In this document: piece by piece, positions 24,237-33,053 of the stretch | Layout: each line of letters starts with the position of its first letter | Numbering within the stretch: the stretch's first letter is position 1 | Assembly: GCF_016908465.1 (NCBI RefSeq) | Contig: NZ_JAFBDY010000021.1 | Location: forward strand, 1 to 54,425 | DNA: 54,425 nucleotides | Direction: 5' to 3' | Source: Lysinibacillus composti | GTDB lineage: Bacteria > Bacillota > Bacilli > Bacillales_A > Planococcaceae | The notes under the pieces: generated by a model | The model's database searches: none | The model's input: the letters and a program-made list of their open reading frames with translations, nothing else | What the model was told of the DNA's origin: nothing | Translations under genes and position numbers: made by a program

Positions 24237-24953
24237 AGTGATCCCTTGATAAACCGCACTAGCGATTGCTTTTGCTCCATCAGGGTTAGGGTGAATTCCA
24301 TCCTTTTCAAACCATTCGGGATGATTTTTGGTTACTTGATTAATATTAATGACCTCTAACCCTAGCTCCTTACCTAATTCTTGTACACCTTCCACCACTT
24401 CAGCGACCTTTTCTTTTTGTATATTAAATTTCATCGGACCACTTGTTTTCCCATCTATATAGTAAGGAGTTGCTGGTGTATTCAGGTAGACAGTAGGACT
24501 TGAATTCAAAGTCGTATAGGACAGTATTAAATCTCGATATTGCTTTTTAAATTCCTCTTTACTAATCCAATTTTGAACTTTTGAATCATTCGTCCCAAAC
24601 ATAATAACGACGATATTTGGTGAAAAAGTTAAACTCTCTTTATATATTTCTTCCTTAAAATAAGGATAATCTCCAGTTCTCATTGCGGTCCTGCCACTAT
24701 AACCAAAATTTCGAACATCATAAGCGGTACCAAGGAGTCTCTGTAATTCTTCCGGATACCCATAGCCATATGTAATGCTATCGCCTACACATGCAACTTT
24801 AATTTTAAGGTCTTTTAGACTCGTCGGCTTCCCATTGCTCTCTGCTGAATAACGTTCACTATCTGTTAAACTCCTCAACAGAAAAGACATAGCAATTAGT
24901 GCTACAACTATTATAAAAGAAGAAAATCGTTTTTTCCGCTTATTCTTATTCAT
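24228..24953 (-). CDS. SGNH/GDSL hydrolase, membrane-anchored
   Basis: A 241-residue esterase/acetylhydrolase-type protein: N-terminal membrane anchor or signal (FSSFIIVVALIAMSFLL), then block I VACVGDSITYGYG (Ser nucleophile, about 58), block III GTNDSKVQNW, and block V KDGIHPNPDGAKAIA with the Asp/His pair. It would act outside the membrane on an ester or acetyl group, perhaps of cell-wall polymers; the substrate is unknown. AAGGTGG precedes the ATG. The last two residues and stop are encoded by the REP element at 24208-24236. Confidence 0.88.
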   Translation of the reverse strand: MNKNKRKKRFSSFIIVVALIAMSFLLRSLTDSERYSAESNGKPTSLKDLKIKVACVGDSITYGYGYPEELQRLLGTAYDVRNFGYSGRTAMRTGDYPYFKEEIYKESLTFSPNIVVIMFGTNDSKVQNWISKEEFKKQYRDLILSYTTLNSSPTVYLNTPATPYYIDGKTSGPMKFNIQKEKVAEVVEGVQELGKELGLEVININQVTKNHPEWFEKDGIHPNPDGAKAIASAVYQGITGT

Positions 24954-24979
24954 TTAAACGTGTCACCACCTTAAAAATT

Positions 24980-25009
24980 TGGGACAGTGGGGACAGGTTC
25001 ATTGTCCCA
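24980..25009 (+). repeat. REP element with decayed partner
   Basis: TGGGACAGTGGGGACAGGTT then CATTGTCCCA. A decayed facing half (GGAATGAGATTCTGTCCC) follows at 25013-25030. It lies upstream of the SGNH ribosome site and downstream of the RAYT gene. Confidence 0.9.
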
Positions 25010-25069
25010 AATGGAATGAGATTCTGTCCCATGTCACTTTATTTTGACCGACTTTGGAATTTACATACG

Positions 25070-25132
25070 GAGGGACAGCGGGACAGGTTCCTTGTCTCAA
25101 ATGGGACGCGGTACATGTCCCTCCGTCCCCTA
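25070..25132. repeat. REP inverted pair at the 3' end of the RAYT gene
   Basis: GAGGGACAGCGGGACAGGTT-CCTTGTCTCA (25070-25099) and TGGGACGCGGTACATGTCCC-TCCGTCCCC (25102-25130) face each other across two bases. The minus strand of the second reads TATAGGGGAC, giving the TAG stop of the transposase gene. Confidence 0.9.
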
Positions 25133-25888
25133 TAATCGACCAATCACACTTTTCGAAATTCCTGTTATTCTTGATAATTGCCGAATAGAGACACCTTCTA
25201 GTGATTTTACCGCAGCTAATATTTTGTTTCTAGTTGGCTTGTCCAATTGCTGAAGATGACTTATATTTACTACACCTAATTTGTATAGATATTCCCTTAC
25301 TTCCTGATCTGTTTTTTTCGCAATCAGGTCGACGTCTAAACATTGATCATCTGTCCAAATTTTCATGTGTTCGATATAAAAACTTCTAGCTTTTTTTCGG
25401 TTGGGAGAAAATAACTTCAGACCAATATCAATATCTACAATGTCCGATTTATGTATGTATTCATTTACACTTGTCCATTTACTTTCAAACACATTTTTCA
25501 CTAGCCCTGCTCGCAATGGATTTTGATGGATATATCGAAGTACGGTAAGAAAGTAAGCTGCAGTTTCGACATTTTCACTTTTAAATCGTTCTTGAAATAA
25601 ATGTCCACATCGTTCATATTTCATGTTGTACCAATAAACATAGCTTGAACATATTCGCTTAATGGCGGTAGAAAGTGCCTCGTCTGCCTCCCTCAATAAT
25701 AAATGGATATGGTTGTCCATTAAACAATAACCAAATACTCGATATTTACCGGCCAATTTATACTTATTTAATATTTCTAAGAACCGTCCCTTATCCTCTT
25801 CATCTTCAAAGATTGTTTGTTTATTGATCCCTCTCATAATGACATGATAAATTCCTGTACTACTCTGTTTCCGCGCTTCTCTCGGCAT
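25130..25888 (-). CDS. REP-associated tyrosine transposase (RAYT, Y1_Tnp family)
   Basis: A 252-residue HUH endonuclease. The HUH pair is His60/His62 in MDNHIHLLLRE, with the probable catalytic Tyr123 in LRYIHQNPLRAGLV, and the RAYT-typical GHLFQERFKS stretch (99-108). A C-terminal extension ends in a helix-turn-helix-like LEGVSIRQLSRITGISKSVI. Unlike autonomous IS200/IS605 elements, there is no tnpB and no left/right end pair; instead inverted REP elements stand at both sides (24980-25130 and 26144-26242). RAYT enzymes cut and join REP hairpins at specific tetranucleotides. Start ATG, stop inside a REP. Known RAYTs are single-copy, vertically kept genes rather than typical transposons. Confidence 0.9.
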   Translation of the reverse strand: MPREARKQSSTGIYHVIMRGINKQTIFEDEEDKGRFLEILNKYKLAGKYRVFGYCLMDNHIHLLLREADEALSTAIKRICSSYVYWYNMKYERCGHLFQERFKSENVETAAYFLTVLRYIHQNPLRAGLVKNVFESKWTSVNEYIHKSDIVDIDIGLKLFSPNRKKARSFYIEHMKIWTDDQCLDVDLIAKKTDQEVREYLYKLGVVNISHLQQLDKPTRNKILAAVKSLEGVSIRQLSRITGISKSVIGRL

Positions 25889-26143
25889 GTCGAATCACCT
25901 CAATGTATTATTTTTCAAAGGAGCTCTTATACTCATCCTTTTTAAGCCAATACTTGAAATAACCGTTACCAACTCGATTCCCTTTCACATGAGTTTAGAT
26001 TATTCAGTTAAATCGTAATTCATTCACGACCCCAAGTCAAAAGTGCATGAAGCAATTGACACGCCCAAAATTCACTTTTGAAGCATTTTTTCGTCCTAAA
26101 TATGAATTTTGACGCAAAATTAGCTGTGAAAATAAAATTTTGA
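25889..26143. other. Upstream region of the RAYT gene
   Basis: About 255 bases with no gene. Around 26035-26125 short related stretches recur (AAAAGTGCATGAAGCA, AATTCACTTTTGAAGCA, TATGAATTTTGACGC), a loose local repeat of unknown meaning. Confidence 0.4.
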
Positions 26144-26242
26144 TGGGACGGAGGGACAGGTCCTCTGTCCCAGTTTTCGGGACAAGGGACCTGTCCCCAC
26201 GACCCAAAACAGAAGGGACAAGGTGCCTGTCCCCTTGTCCCT
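26144..26242. repeat. Array of three REP elements
   Basis: 26144-26172 (GGGACAGGT orientation), 26178-26206 and 26214-26242 (both ACCTGTCCC/GCCTGTCCC orientation). The first two form an inverted pair five bases apart. The third supplies the TAG stop of the dynamin-like gene on the minus strand. The array separates that gene from the RAYT gene. Confidence 0.92.
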
Positions 26243-29200
26243 ACTCGATTTCCTTCTTCAGTTGTTGATTCGATGCTGCGATTCGAATTTTTGCTAACAA
26301 ATACGAACCCTTCATTTTGCTATACCATTTCGTGACGATAAATTGATTTTTCGCAAACAGAATGGCTTGTGGTTTCGCTAAATAGATTGGCAATTGCCCA
26401 TTGTGTGCAAAGCGGTTATTTTCAATAATTCCTTTATTCGAACCAGAGATTGATAGGCCGTGTACATCGTTTTCTAGGTATTCATTATGATGTGAAACAA
26501 GTACAACTTTCCCGCTAATCAACATGCCGATTCGATTTTTCTTTATCGTATTATTTAAGAGTTTTACTTTTGAATCATCTTCTGCAAGAATACCCGCTTC
26601 CCCATTTTCTGAGAAGCTATTATTTTCGCCAATGAACGTTGCATTTGATTGAATTAAAATACCCTGGGATTCATTCGCTTCAAATACATTTTGTTCGAAC
26701 TTGCCGTCGGTTTGATCGCTTAGCACAACACCATGACCTGTGTTTTCAATAAATTCATTATTATGGGCGATTACCTTCGCTAAATTATTCACGACTAATG
26801 CATCGCCTTCGTTTCTCTTGATGAGGTTTGCACGCATATTAGCTGTACTGTTGTTCACTAAATGGATGCCGAAAGTAGAATGTTGAAACACTTCATTTTC
26901 TACGAAGTCAATTTCAGATTGCCCTTGCGCTTTTAATCCAACCTTATTTTCTTTCATTACATTTTTTTCTATAGTTGGTTTCGCATGTTCGTAAACGGAA
27001 ATGCCAAAGTGATTGGAAATAAATTGATTCCCTATAATTTTTGGCGATGTCGAATTTAAAACATTCAAACCGACTTCACCATTTTCAAAATGATTCCCCT
27101 CATATACACCTATTGAATGATCATCCGTTTCAATTGCACTGTGCAAATGATTTGTAAATCGATTGTTTAAAACATAAGGATTTGATTCACCCATCGCTAA
27201 GATTCCTCTATCGTTGGAATCAAAATGAGAGGACTCAATCAACAATTCATTTTTGGTCGTTAGATGAATTGCTGTCTCAGCGTTCGAAAACTCACACTTT
27301 TCAACAATGCCTTTCACATCACCAACAAAAGATAAAAACGGTGACCCTTTTGCATCAGCATTCGTTGTGAATGTCGAATTTTCTATCTTTGTATAATACC
27401 CATTTATCTCAATGCCACTTTGTTCTGAATCTAATAAAACTGAAACACCCTTCATGTAGAAAGAGTTATTCCCTTTAACAATCAATGAATCGCATAATTC
27501 TAGTTGTGTTTTCCCTTCCACCCCGACGATCCCAATGGAATGATGAATTTCAAGAGGTTCTCGCAAAGTAAAAGTGCCTTCTTCCAGGCAAAGCGTTGCC
27601 CCATTAGGCGCTTTACGAATTGCTCGCTCAAAATCATCTGCAACCTTTACTTCAAGGGTAATCGATTGAGTTTCTAAGTTGGTACGACCTACGATTTTTT
27701 GTAAGAATTCATCCATCAAATCGTATTCTTTTTGAAGATCATCAATTTCTTCCTCGATTAATTCCGCTTGCACATTCAAATGGATGATTTCACTTCTAAT
27801 ATGCTGAACTGACTCTTGAATACGGTCTTTTACAACTTGTATGATTCGTTGTGGAAAATCTACATATTTCAATTTCTTATAAATATCATTCAGTTTATTT
27901 CCCATTTCTGATAGTTCAATCGGTAACTCACGAATGGTATATTCGACAGCATTCGTTAATTGATAGGCAAAGCGGTCGATATAGTCCGTTTCCTTAAAGA
28001 AGATTAAATAGTTACGCGTCACTGCTTCGGCATAGGTTTCAACTTCAACATAAGATAAATACTGATCCAGATTTGCTAACTTATAAGGTTTTTCTATCAT
28101 TTCAGGACTCGGAATATTTACGTGCTCATCAATGAACCGAATTCCTTTAAGATGGTTCGTAAATTCTACTAGTGTTTTATTTAGATGCTGAAGTGACATA
28201 GCTGCAAGTCGATTCATGTCGTGAAAAAAGTCATGTTCAGAACTTTTGGATTGGATTCTTACATGATAATGTTGATGTGCTTGTCGAAGAAATTGTTCAG
28301 TTTCCTCTAGGATCCATTTTTTCAGTTGTTGCTCTCCTGCTTCTATCGCGCTTTCCATCGTATCAAAGTTTATTACCCTCAAATTATATGGAAATGGCTC
28401 AATCTCTTTGGAGAATGGCGTAAGGTTTTCATTTGCCGCCCACTTTTTGATTTCACTTTTGAAAACATTCTGCAGCTCAATCTGGATATCGAAATGGTGC
28501 TCGATTAGCTGCTTCAATTTACCTTTTTCTGATTCAATATGTTGTATTTCCTTGTGTTTTTCATCCATCTTCTGTTGAAGTTGATTCATTTCCTCATTGA
28601 CTTGATCTGAAACTTCCTCCACGCCCGTTTGAAGCGATGATTTCATGATCTCTTGATCTTTTTCTGAAATGTGATGAAATACTGGAGTAATAATATCTTT
28701 TTCTACTTGTAAAATCCCGCTATCTTTTAGTAACAAATCTGCTGCATCTTCTAGCGCTATCCGCCCCTTTACAAGCTTTCCTTCCACTTCTTCATCAACC
28801 TCTGGAAGAAACGGTTCAAGCGTTTGCGCATGAGAAGCCAATTGCGGAGATTGAGATTCGATTAACCGCGCACCCAATGCTTTAATCGCACTGATTGGAT
28901 ATAGCGTATGATCTGGAACACCCCAACTAATCAGAGCATTTGATACATCATTCAATTGGTCTGGAAGATGCCCATCCTCAGGCGTCATGCGATCGATTTG
29001 ATTGACCACAACGGTAAGGTGATTCAATAAATCTGGGCGAACCTCGCGTATCGAATTTAATATTTCTAAATTTTTATCTGATTTATAATTTTGGAAATTA
29101 AGTATATAGACTAAAGAATCCGTTCTTTGAATGACATCGTTGAAAACCTTCAAGATGTCCTCTTTCTTAACATTGAGGCCTTCCATCTCATGAATATCGG

Positions 29201-29678
29201 GAGTGTCAACAAGGACAAAATCGCGCTCCTGATTGGTTTGATGATCTTGTAAAGAATATAGTTTACGAGTGAGTTGATAACGGAAATTGAGCTCGTCTTG
29301 TTGCTGAGATGCTTTCACTTCATGATGAAAGATTTCTGCTAAGCTTTCACCCTCCACCCATTGTTTCTGGCCGTTTTCATAGAGTTTTGCTAGTTGATTC
29401 GATTCATCGCCAAATACAATATCAGTTGTTGTTAGGGAACAGGCTAACTCTTCATTTGTTGGCAGTAAATCGTCACCCAACAAGGCATTAATAAATGTAG
29501 ACTTTCCTGAATTCGAGGAGCCAACGACAGTTAGGACATATTGAGATTTTGTAAAATTTTTCTGAATTTCGTGAATTCGATGAGATTGTATAGTTTCTAA
29601 TTTTGGTAGTTTCTTTTTATACTCCTCAAGTAGACCTTCTATTTCATTTGTGAAAGCTTTAATATTTTTCAAATTCAT
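26241..29678 (-). CDS. Dynamin-like GTPase fused to a right-handed beta-helix domain
   Basis: A 1145-residue two-part protein. Residues about 45-330 form a dynamin-superfamily GTPase: P-loop GSSNSGKST (53-61), a Thr-rich switch I (SLTTTDIVFG), G3 DTPD (158-161) and G4 NQID (226-229). Residues 330-670 are long helices, as in the stalk of bacterial dynamin-like proteins. From about 676 to 1095 follow at least 15 parallel beta-helix repeats of the NosD/PbH1 kind, rich in N-N-x-F/I and G-I/V motifs (for example NPYVLNNRFTNHLHSAIETD), preceded by ADDFERAIRKAPNGATLCLE. A basic tail ends the chain. No signal peptide. Probable role: membrane remodelling or surveillance with the helix as a binding or scaffold module; not known. 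AGGTGAGG precedes the ATG; the stop lies in a REP. Confidence 0.88.
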   Translation of the reverse strand: MNLKNIKAFTNEIEGLLEEYKKKLPKLETIQSHRIHEIQKNFTKSQYVLTVVGSSNSGKSTFINALLGDDLLPTNEELACSLTTTDIVFGDESNQLAKLYENGQKQWVEGESLAEIFHHEVKASQQQDELNFRYQLTRKLYSLQDHQTNQERDFVLVDTPDIHEMEGLNVKKEDILKVFNDVIQRTDSLVYILNFQNYKSDKNLEILNSIREVRPDLLNHLTVVVNQIDRMTPEDGHLPDQLNDVSNALISWGVPDHTLYPISAIKALGARLIESQSPQLASHAQTLEPFLPEVDEEVEGKLVKGRIALEDAADLLLKDSGILQVEKDIITPVFHHISEKDQEIMKSSLQTGVEEVSDQVNEEMNQLQQKMDEKHKEIQHIESEKGKLKQLIEHHFDIQIELQNVFKSEIKKWAANENLTPFSKEIEPFPYNLRVINFDTMESAIEAGEQQLKKWILEETEQFLRQAHQHYHVRIQSKSSEHDFFHDMNRLAAMSLQHLNKTLVEFTNHLKGIRFIDEHVNIPSPEMIEKPYKLANLDQYLSYVEVETYAEAVTRNYLIFFKETDYIDRFAYQLTNAVEYTIRELPIELSEMGNKLNDIYKKLKYVDFPQRIIQVVKDRIQESVQHIRSEIIHLNVQAELIEEEIDDLQKEYDLMDEFLQKIVGRTNLETQSITLEVKVADDFERAIRKAPNGATLCLEEGTFTLREPLEIHHSIGIVGVEGKTQLELCDSLIVKGNNSFYMKGVSVLLDSEQSGIEINGYYTKIENSTFTTNADAKGSPFLSFVGDVKGIVEKCEFSNAETAIHLTTKNELLIESSHFDSNDRGILAMGESNPYVLNNRFTNHLHSAIETDDHSIGVYEGNHFENGEVGLNVLNSTSPKIIGNQFISNHFGISVYEHAKPTIEKNVMKENKVGLKAQGQSEIDFVENEVFQHSTFGIHLVNNSTANMRANLIKRNEGDALVVNNLAKVIAHNNEFIENTGHGVVLSDQTDGKFEQNVFEANESQGILIQSNATFIGENNSFSENGEAGILAEDDSKVKLLNNTIKKNRIGMLISGKVVLVSHHNEYLENDVHGLSISGSNKGIIENNRFAHNGQLPIYLAKPQAILFAKNQFIVTKWYSKMKGSYLLAKIRIAASNQQLKKEIE

Positions 29679-29769
29679 AACGCCTCACCTAATATAGTAT
29701 TTTCCTACCATAATCAATGATACAAAACTCTAGCATATTATTCCATAGAGATTTTTTACGGAAATGGGG

Positions 29770-29840
29770 TGGGACAGAGGGGACAGGTCCCTCGTCCCAC
29801 AAAAAAAGGACAAGGTTTTACCCCTGTCCCTAGTGTCCCT
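29770..29840. repeat. REP inverted pair after the DHA2 exporter gene
   Basis: TGGGACAGAGGGGACAGGTC-CCTCGTCCCA (29770-29799) faces a longer, altered copy (29807-29840, containing TTTTACCCCTGTCCC and TAGTGTCCCT). The second gives the TAG stop and last residues (QGH) of the exporter gene on the minus strand. Confidence 0.88.
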
Positions 29841-31221
29841 GTACTGTCGAAACTCGCTTAATAAAGAATGAAAGTACGAAAGCAGCTACTGATATGATTA
29901 ATCCTAGCAATATTGAATTTTGTACCCCTTCAACTAAACCAGTTAACGGGTTATCATATCCATTTGCTGTAATCGACATGACCGTTACTGCGATGGCTGT
30001 ACCTATTGCACCCGCTACTTGTTGTAATGTATTCATAATAGCAGTACCATCCGTATACAATTCACGTGGCAATTGATTTAAGCCGTTTGTTTGAGCTGGC
30101 ATCATGATAAATGACAACCCAATTAGTAATAAAATATGCATAATAATGATAGTTAAATTTGACGTGTCTGTACCGATCATGCTTAAGAAAATTAAACTGA
30201 TGATCGTTAATCCAAGTCCAACTGGTACCATCAATTTCGGACCATATTTATCGAATAAATTCCCTGCTACTACCGACAATAGGGCATTTATAACACCACC
30301 CGGTAACAGCAATAACCCTGCCATCATCGGCGCTAGTAATAACGCATTTTGTAAGTAAATCGGTAAAAGAACCATCACCGATAATAAGGTCATCATAACC
30401 GCTAAGATAATTAATAAGCCTAATGTATACATTGGATATTTAAATACCTTTAAATTCAGCATCGGTGTTTCGAGCTTGAATTGTCGAATCGCAAATAATA
30501 ATAAAGCGACTAAGCCAATCCCGACTGCAACATAAACTTCGGTAGTCATAAATGTCCCTAAATCACCTGAAATACTGAAGCCATAAACGACGCCACCAAA
30601 ACCAATTGTGGAGAGGATGAATGATAGCACATCTAATTTAGTCGGCTGTACTTCACTCACATTTACTATGAATTTAAGACCAACGAAAAGGGCTATTAAT
30701 AAAAATGGGATCGTTACCCAAAAAATAAAATGCCATGTGAATGTTTCTAAAATGACCCCTGCTAGTGTTGGACCAATTGCAGGTGCAAATACGATAACAA
30801 GCCCAATTTTCCCCATCGCTGCTCCACGTTTTTCAACGGGATACACCATTAAAATAACGGTCATCATTAACGGTAAAATAATCGCCGTTCCTAAAGCCTG
30901 GAAAATACGAGCAATTAATAATACCGAAAAGCTTGGTGCGAATGCGGCAATTAACGTTCCGATAATCGATAAAGACAATGAAGCACCAAATAATTGTCTA
31001 GTTGTAAAACGTTGCATTAAAAATGACGAAACAGGTACAAAAACACCTAATATCAACAAGTAACCTGTCGTTAACCATTGTACCGTCGAAGGTTCAATAC
31101 CAAATCCTTTTCCAATCTCCACAAACGCCATATTTAATGCCGTTTCGTTAAACAATCCAATAAAAGCAGAGATTAAAAAAGGAATGACGATTTTGTTTCT
31201 TTTTTCATATAAATTACTCAT
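29830..31221 (-). CDS. DHA2-family drug exporter (EmrB/QacA-like MFS)
   Basis: A 463-residue multidrug-type major facilitator with about 14 hydrophobic segments. WLTTGYLLILGVFVPVSSFL, ARIFQALGTAIILPLMMTV and GPTLAGVILETFTWHFIFW match motifs of the 14-segment H+ antiporters (DHA2). I chose the ATG at 31219-31221 because GGAGGG lies five bases upstream; the frame extends 22 codons further without a ribosome site. The substrate is unknown. The C-terminal residues and stop codon come from the REP element at 29807-29840. Confidence 0.9.
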   Translation of the reverse strand: MSNLYEKRNKIVIPFLISAFIGLFNETALNMAFVEIGKGFGIEPSTVQWLTTGYLLILGVFVPVSSFLMQRFTTRQLFGASLSLSIIGTLIAAFAPSFSVLLIARIFQALGTAIILPLMMTVILMVYPVEKRGAAMGKIGLVIVFAPAIGPTLAGVILETFTWHFIFWVTIPFLLIALFVGLKFIVNVSEVQPTKLDVLSFILSTIGFGGVVYGFSISGDLGTFMTTEVYVAVGIGLVALLLFAIRQFKLETPMLNLKVFKYPMYTLGLLIILAVMMTLLSVMVLLPIYLQNALLLAPMMAGLLLLPGGVINALLSVVAGNLFDKYGPKLMVPVGLGLTIISLIFLSMIGTDTSNLTIIIMHILLLIGLSFIMMPAQTNGLNQLPRELYTDGTAIMNTLQQVAGAIGTAIAVTVMSITANGYDNPLTGLVEGVQNSILLGLIISVAAFVLSFFIKRVSTVQGH

Positions 31222-31376
31222 AAACCCTCCATTATGTACTTCCTTACAGATCAAAGAGAAAAAATATATTTTTATAGCTTTCTTCATTAATTGTTAGTGT
31301 ACTTTTTCATACTACCTCACTAAAAGCAGCACTCTCTATCATACTTTTTTACAAACACAAATTCAACAATAATATT

Positions 31377-31441
31377 TGGGACAACAGGGACAGGTTCCTT
31401 GTCCCAGTTAAGTGGGACGAGGAACCTGTCCCCATGTCCCA
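31377..31441. repeat. REP inverted pair between operons
   Basis: TGGGACAACAGGGACAGGTT-CCTTGTCCCA (31377-31406) and TGGGACGAGGAACCTGTCCC-CATGTCCCA (31413-31441), six bases apart. The two copies are near-perfect complements of one another, the clearest REPIN-like unit in the window. It lies directly behind the terminator of the TRAP/sugar-acid operon. Confidence 0.93.
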
Positions 31442-31444
31442 AAA

Positions 31445-31480
31445 AAACCGCAATCTCACATAACATTGAGATTGCGGTTT
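31445..31480. terminator. Terminator of the sugar-acid operon
   Basis: AAACCGCAATCTCA and TGAGATTGCGGTTT, a perfect 14-bp stem with an eight-base loop, 10 bases beyond the aldehyde dehydrogenase stop; A and T runs on both sides. Confidence 0.9.
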
Positions 31481-31489
31481 ATTATCTAC

Positions 31490-32962
31490 TTATTTATTTT
31501 TAATTAATACTGTTTTAGTTTGTGTATAAAATTCTTTTGCGGCTTCACCTTGTTCGCGTGTTCCAGTACTTGAAGATTTCATGCCTCCAAAAGGTGCCTG
31601 TAATTCTACCCCTGCACTTTCTGCATTTACACGGACCAATCCAGCTTCTATATCATCAATGAAGGCAAGAGCAGAACTGATATTTGATGTATATAAAGAA
31701 GCACTTAAACCGAAGTCCGTATCATTTGCTACATCGATTGCTTCCTCAACACTACTTACTTTAATAAGAGCAATAACTGGTCCGAAGATTTCTTCTTGTG
31801 CAATACGCATACTAGACGTCACATCTTCAAAGATTGCCGGTTCTACATAGAAACCATTTGCATATTCATTGTCAGTTATACGTTTGCCACCGAATATAAG
31901 GTTTGCACCTTCTTCTTGACCAATCTTAATGTACTCTAAAACCGTATTTAATTGGTTTTCACTCGCACACGGACCCATCCAAATTTCAGTGTCAATACCA
32001 TTACCTACTGTAATTTTCCCAACTTCTTTGAGAAGTAAGTTCTTAATTTCTTCATATATTCCTTCTTGAACAATGACACGACTAGTTGCTGTACATTTTT
32101 GTCCCGTTGATTTAAAGGCACCACTTAAAATTCCATCAACAGCACTCTTCGGATCAGCATCATTCAGAACAATTACAGGATTCTTTCCACCCATTTCGAG
32201 TTGATATTTTACCCCATTAGCACTCGCTGCTTTCGCGACAAGCTTCCCTGTATATTCAGAACCAGTGAATGTAATGCCATTTAATTTTGTACTATTAATA
32301 AGTGCATCTCCAACAACTGAACCTTTACCCGTAATAAAATTCAATACGCCTTTTGGAAGACCTGCTTGTTCAAAACATTGGACAACTTTTGCTGCTGTAA
32401 CAGCGCTTTCGGTTGCCGGCTTAAATACAACTGTATTCCCGTACACTAAAGCCGGTGCAATTTTCCAAATGGGGATAGCCACTGGGAAGTTCCAAGGTGT
32501 AATGATGCCAACTACTCCTAGAGGTGTGCGTTTCGTGAACATGAGGGCATCTTGATCAGAGGATGGAATGACGTCACCATCTTTTCTCATACCTTCAGCT
32601 GCATAGTAGCGTAATATCGCTATACCACGTTGCGTTTCACCAATTGCTTCAGGTAATGTTTTTCCCATCTCTTTTGTTAACGTTTCTGCAATATCATTTA
32701 GGTTTTTCTCTAACTCATTCGCCACTTTATATAAAAGTTGACCGCGATTATATTGACCCAATTTACGCCAGTTTACTTTCGCTTCTGTTGCCGCTTGGAT
32801 CGCGTCATCCACTTCTTCAATTGTGGAAGACTGTACTTGACCAACAATTTCGTTTTTATTTGCAGGATTAATACTGTTTGTGATTTGCCCGCTAATACTA
32901 TCTTTCCATTCACCATTAATATAGTTTTTAAATACTTCTACTGTTTTTATCGCTTCAACCAT
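31490..32962 (-). CDS. 2,5-dioxopentanoate (alpha-ketoglutaric semialdehyde) dehydrogenase
   Basis: A 490-residue NAD(P)-dependent aldehyde dehydrogenase. Visible are [19 protein letters not shown] (coenzyme site), the general-base Glu in LEMGGKNPV and the nucleophile Cys in [10 protein letters not shown]. The protein resembles B. subtilis YcbD and other semialdehyde dehydrogenases that give 2-oxoglutarate at the end of sugar-acid pathways. The specific substrate is assigned from the neighbouring IlvD/Edd-type and FAH-type dehydratase genes, which together make a Weimberg-like route; succinate semialdehyde would be the main alternative. CAGGAG precedes the ATG. Last gene of the operon, followed by a strong terminator. 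Confidence 0.85.
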   Translation of the reverse strand: MVEAIKTVEVFKNYINGEWKDSISGQITNSINPANKNEIVGQVQSSTIEEVDDAIQAATEAKVNWRKLGQYNRGQLLYKVANELEKNLNDIAETLTKEMGKTLPEAIGETQRGIAILRYYAAEGMRKDGDVIPSSDQDALMFTKRTPLGVVGIITPWNFPVAIPIWKIAPALVYGNTVVFKPATESAVTAAKVVQCFEQAGLPKGVLNFITGKGSVVGDALINSTKLNGITFTGSEYTGKLVAKAASANGVKYQLEMGGKNPVIVLNDADPKSAVDGILSGAFKSTGQKCTATSRVIVQEGIYEEIKNLLLKEVGKITVGNGIDTEIWMGPCASENQLNTVLEYIKIGQEEGANLIFGGKRITDNEYANGFYVEPAIFEDVTSSMRIAQEEIFGPVIALIKVSSVEEAIDVANDTDFGLSASLYTSNISSALAFIDDIEAGLVRVNAESAGVELQAPFGGMKSSSTGTREQGEAAKEFYTQTKTVLIKNK

Positions 32963-33053
32963 TTACATACACTCCTGTTCTACCGTAGCGACAAAAACAT
33001 CTGTCACTACGAAGTTATTATTAATTACTAAATATTTCACACCAAGCAGTTCT

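Noticed and set aside
25070..25888. Autonomous IS200/IS605 insertion sequence
   Set aside because: The transposase is of the RAYT type; no tnpB, no left/right end pair, and the flanking elements are genome-dispersed REPs.
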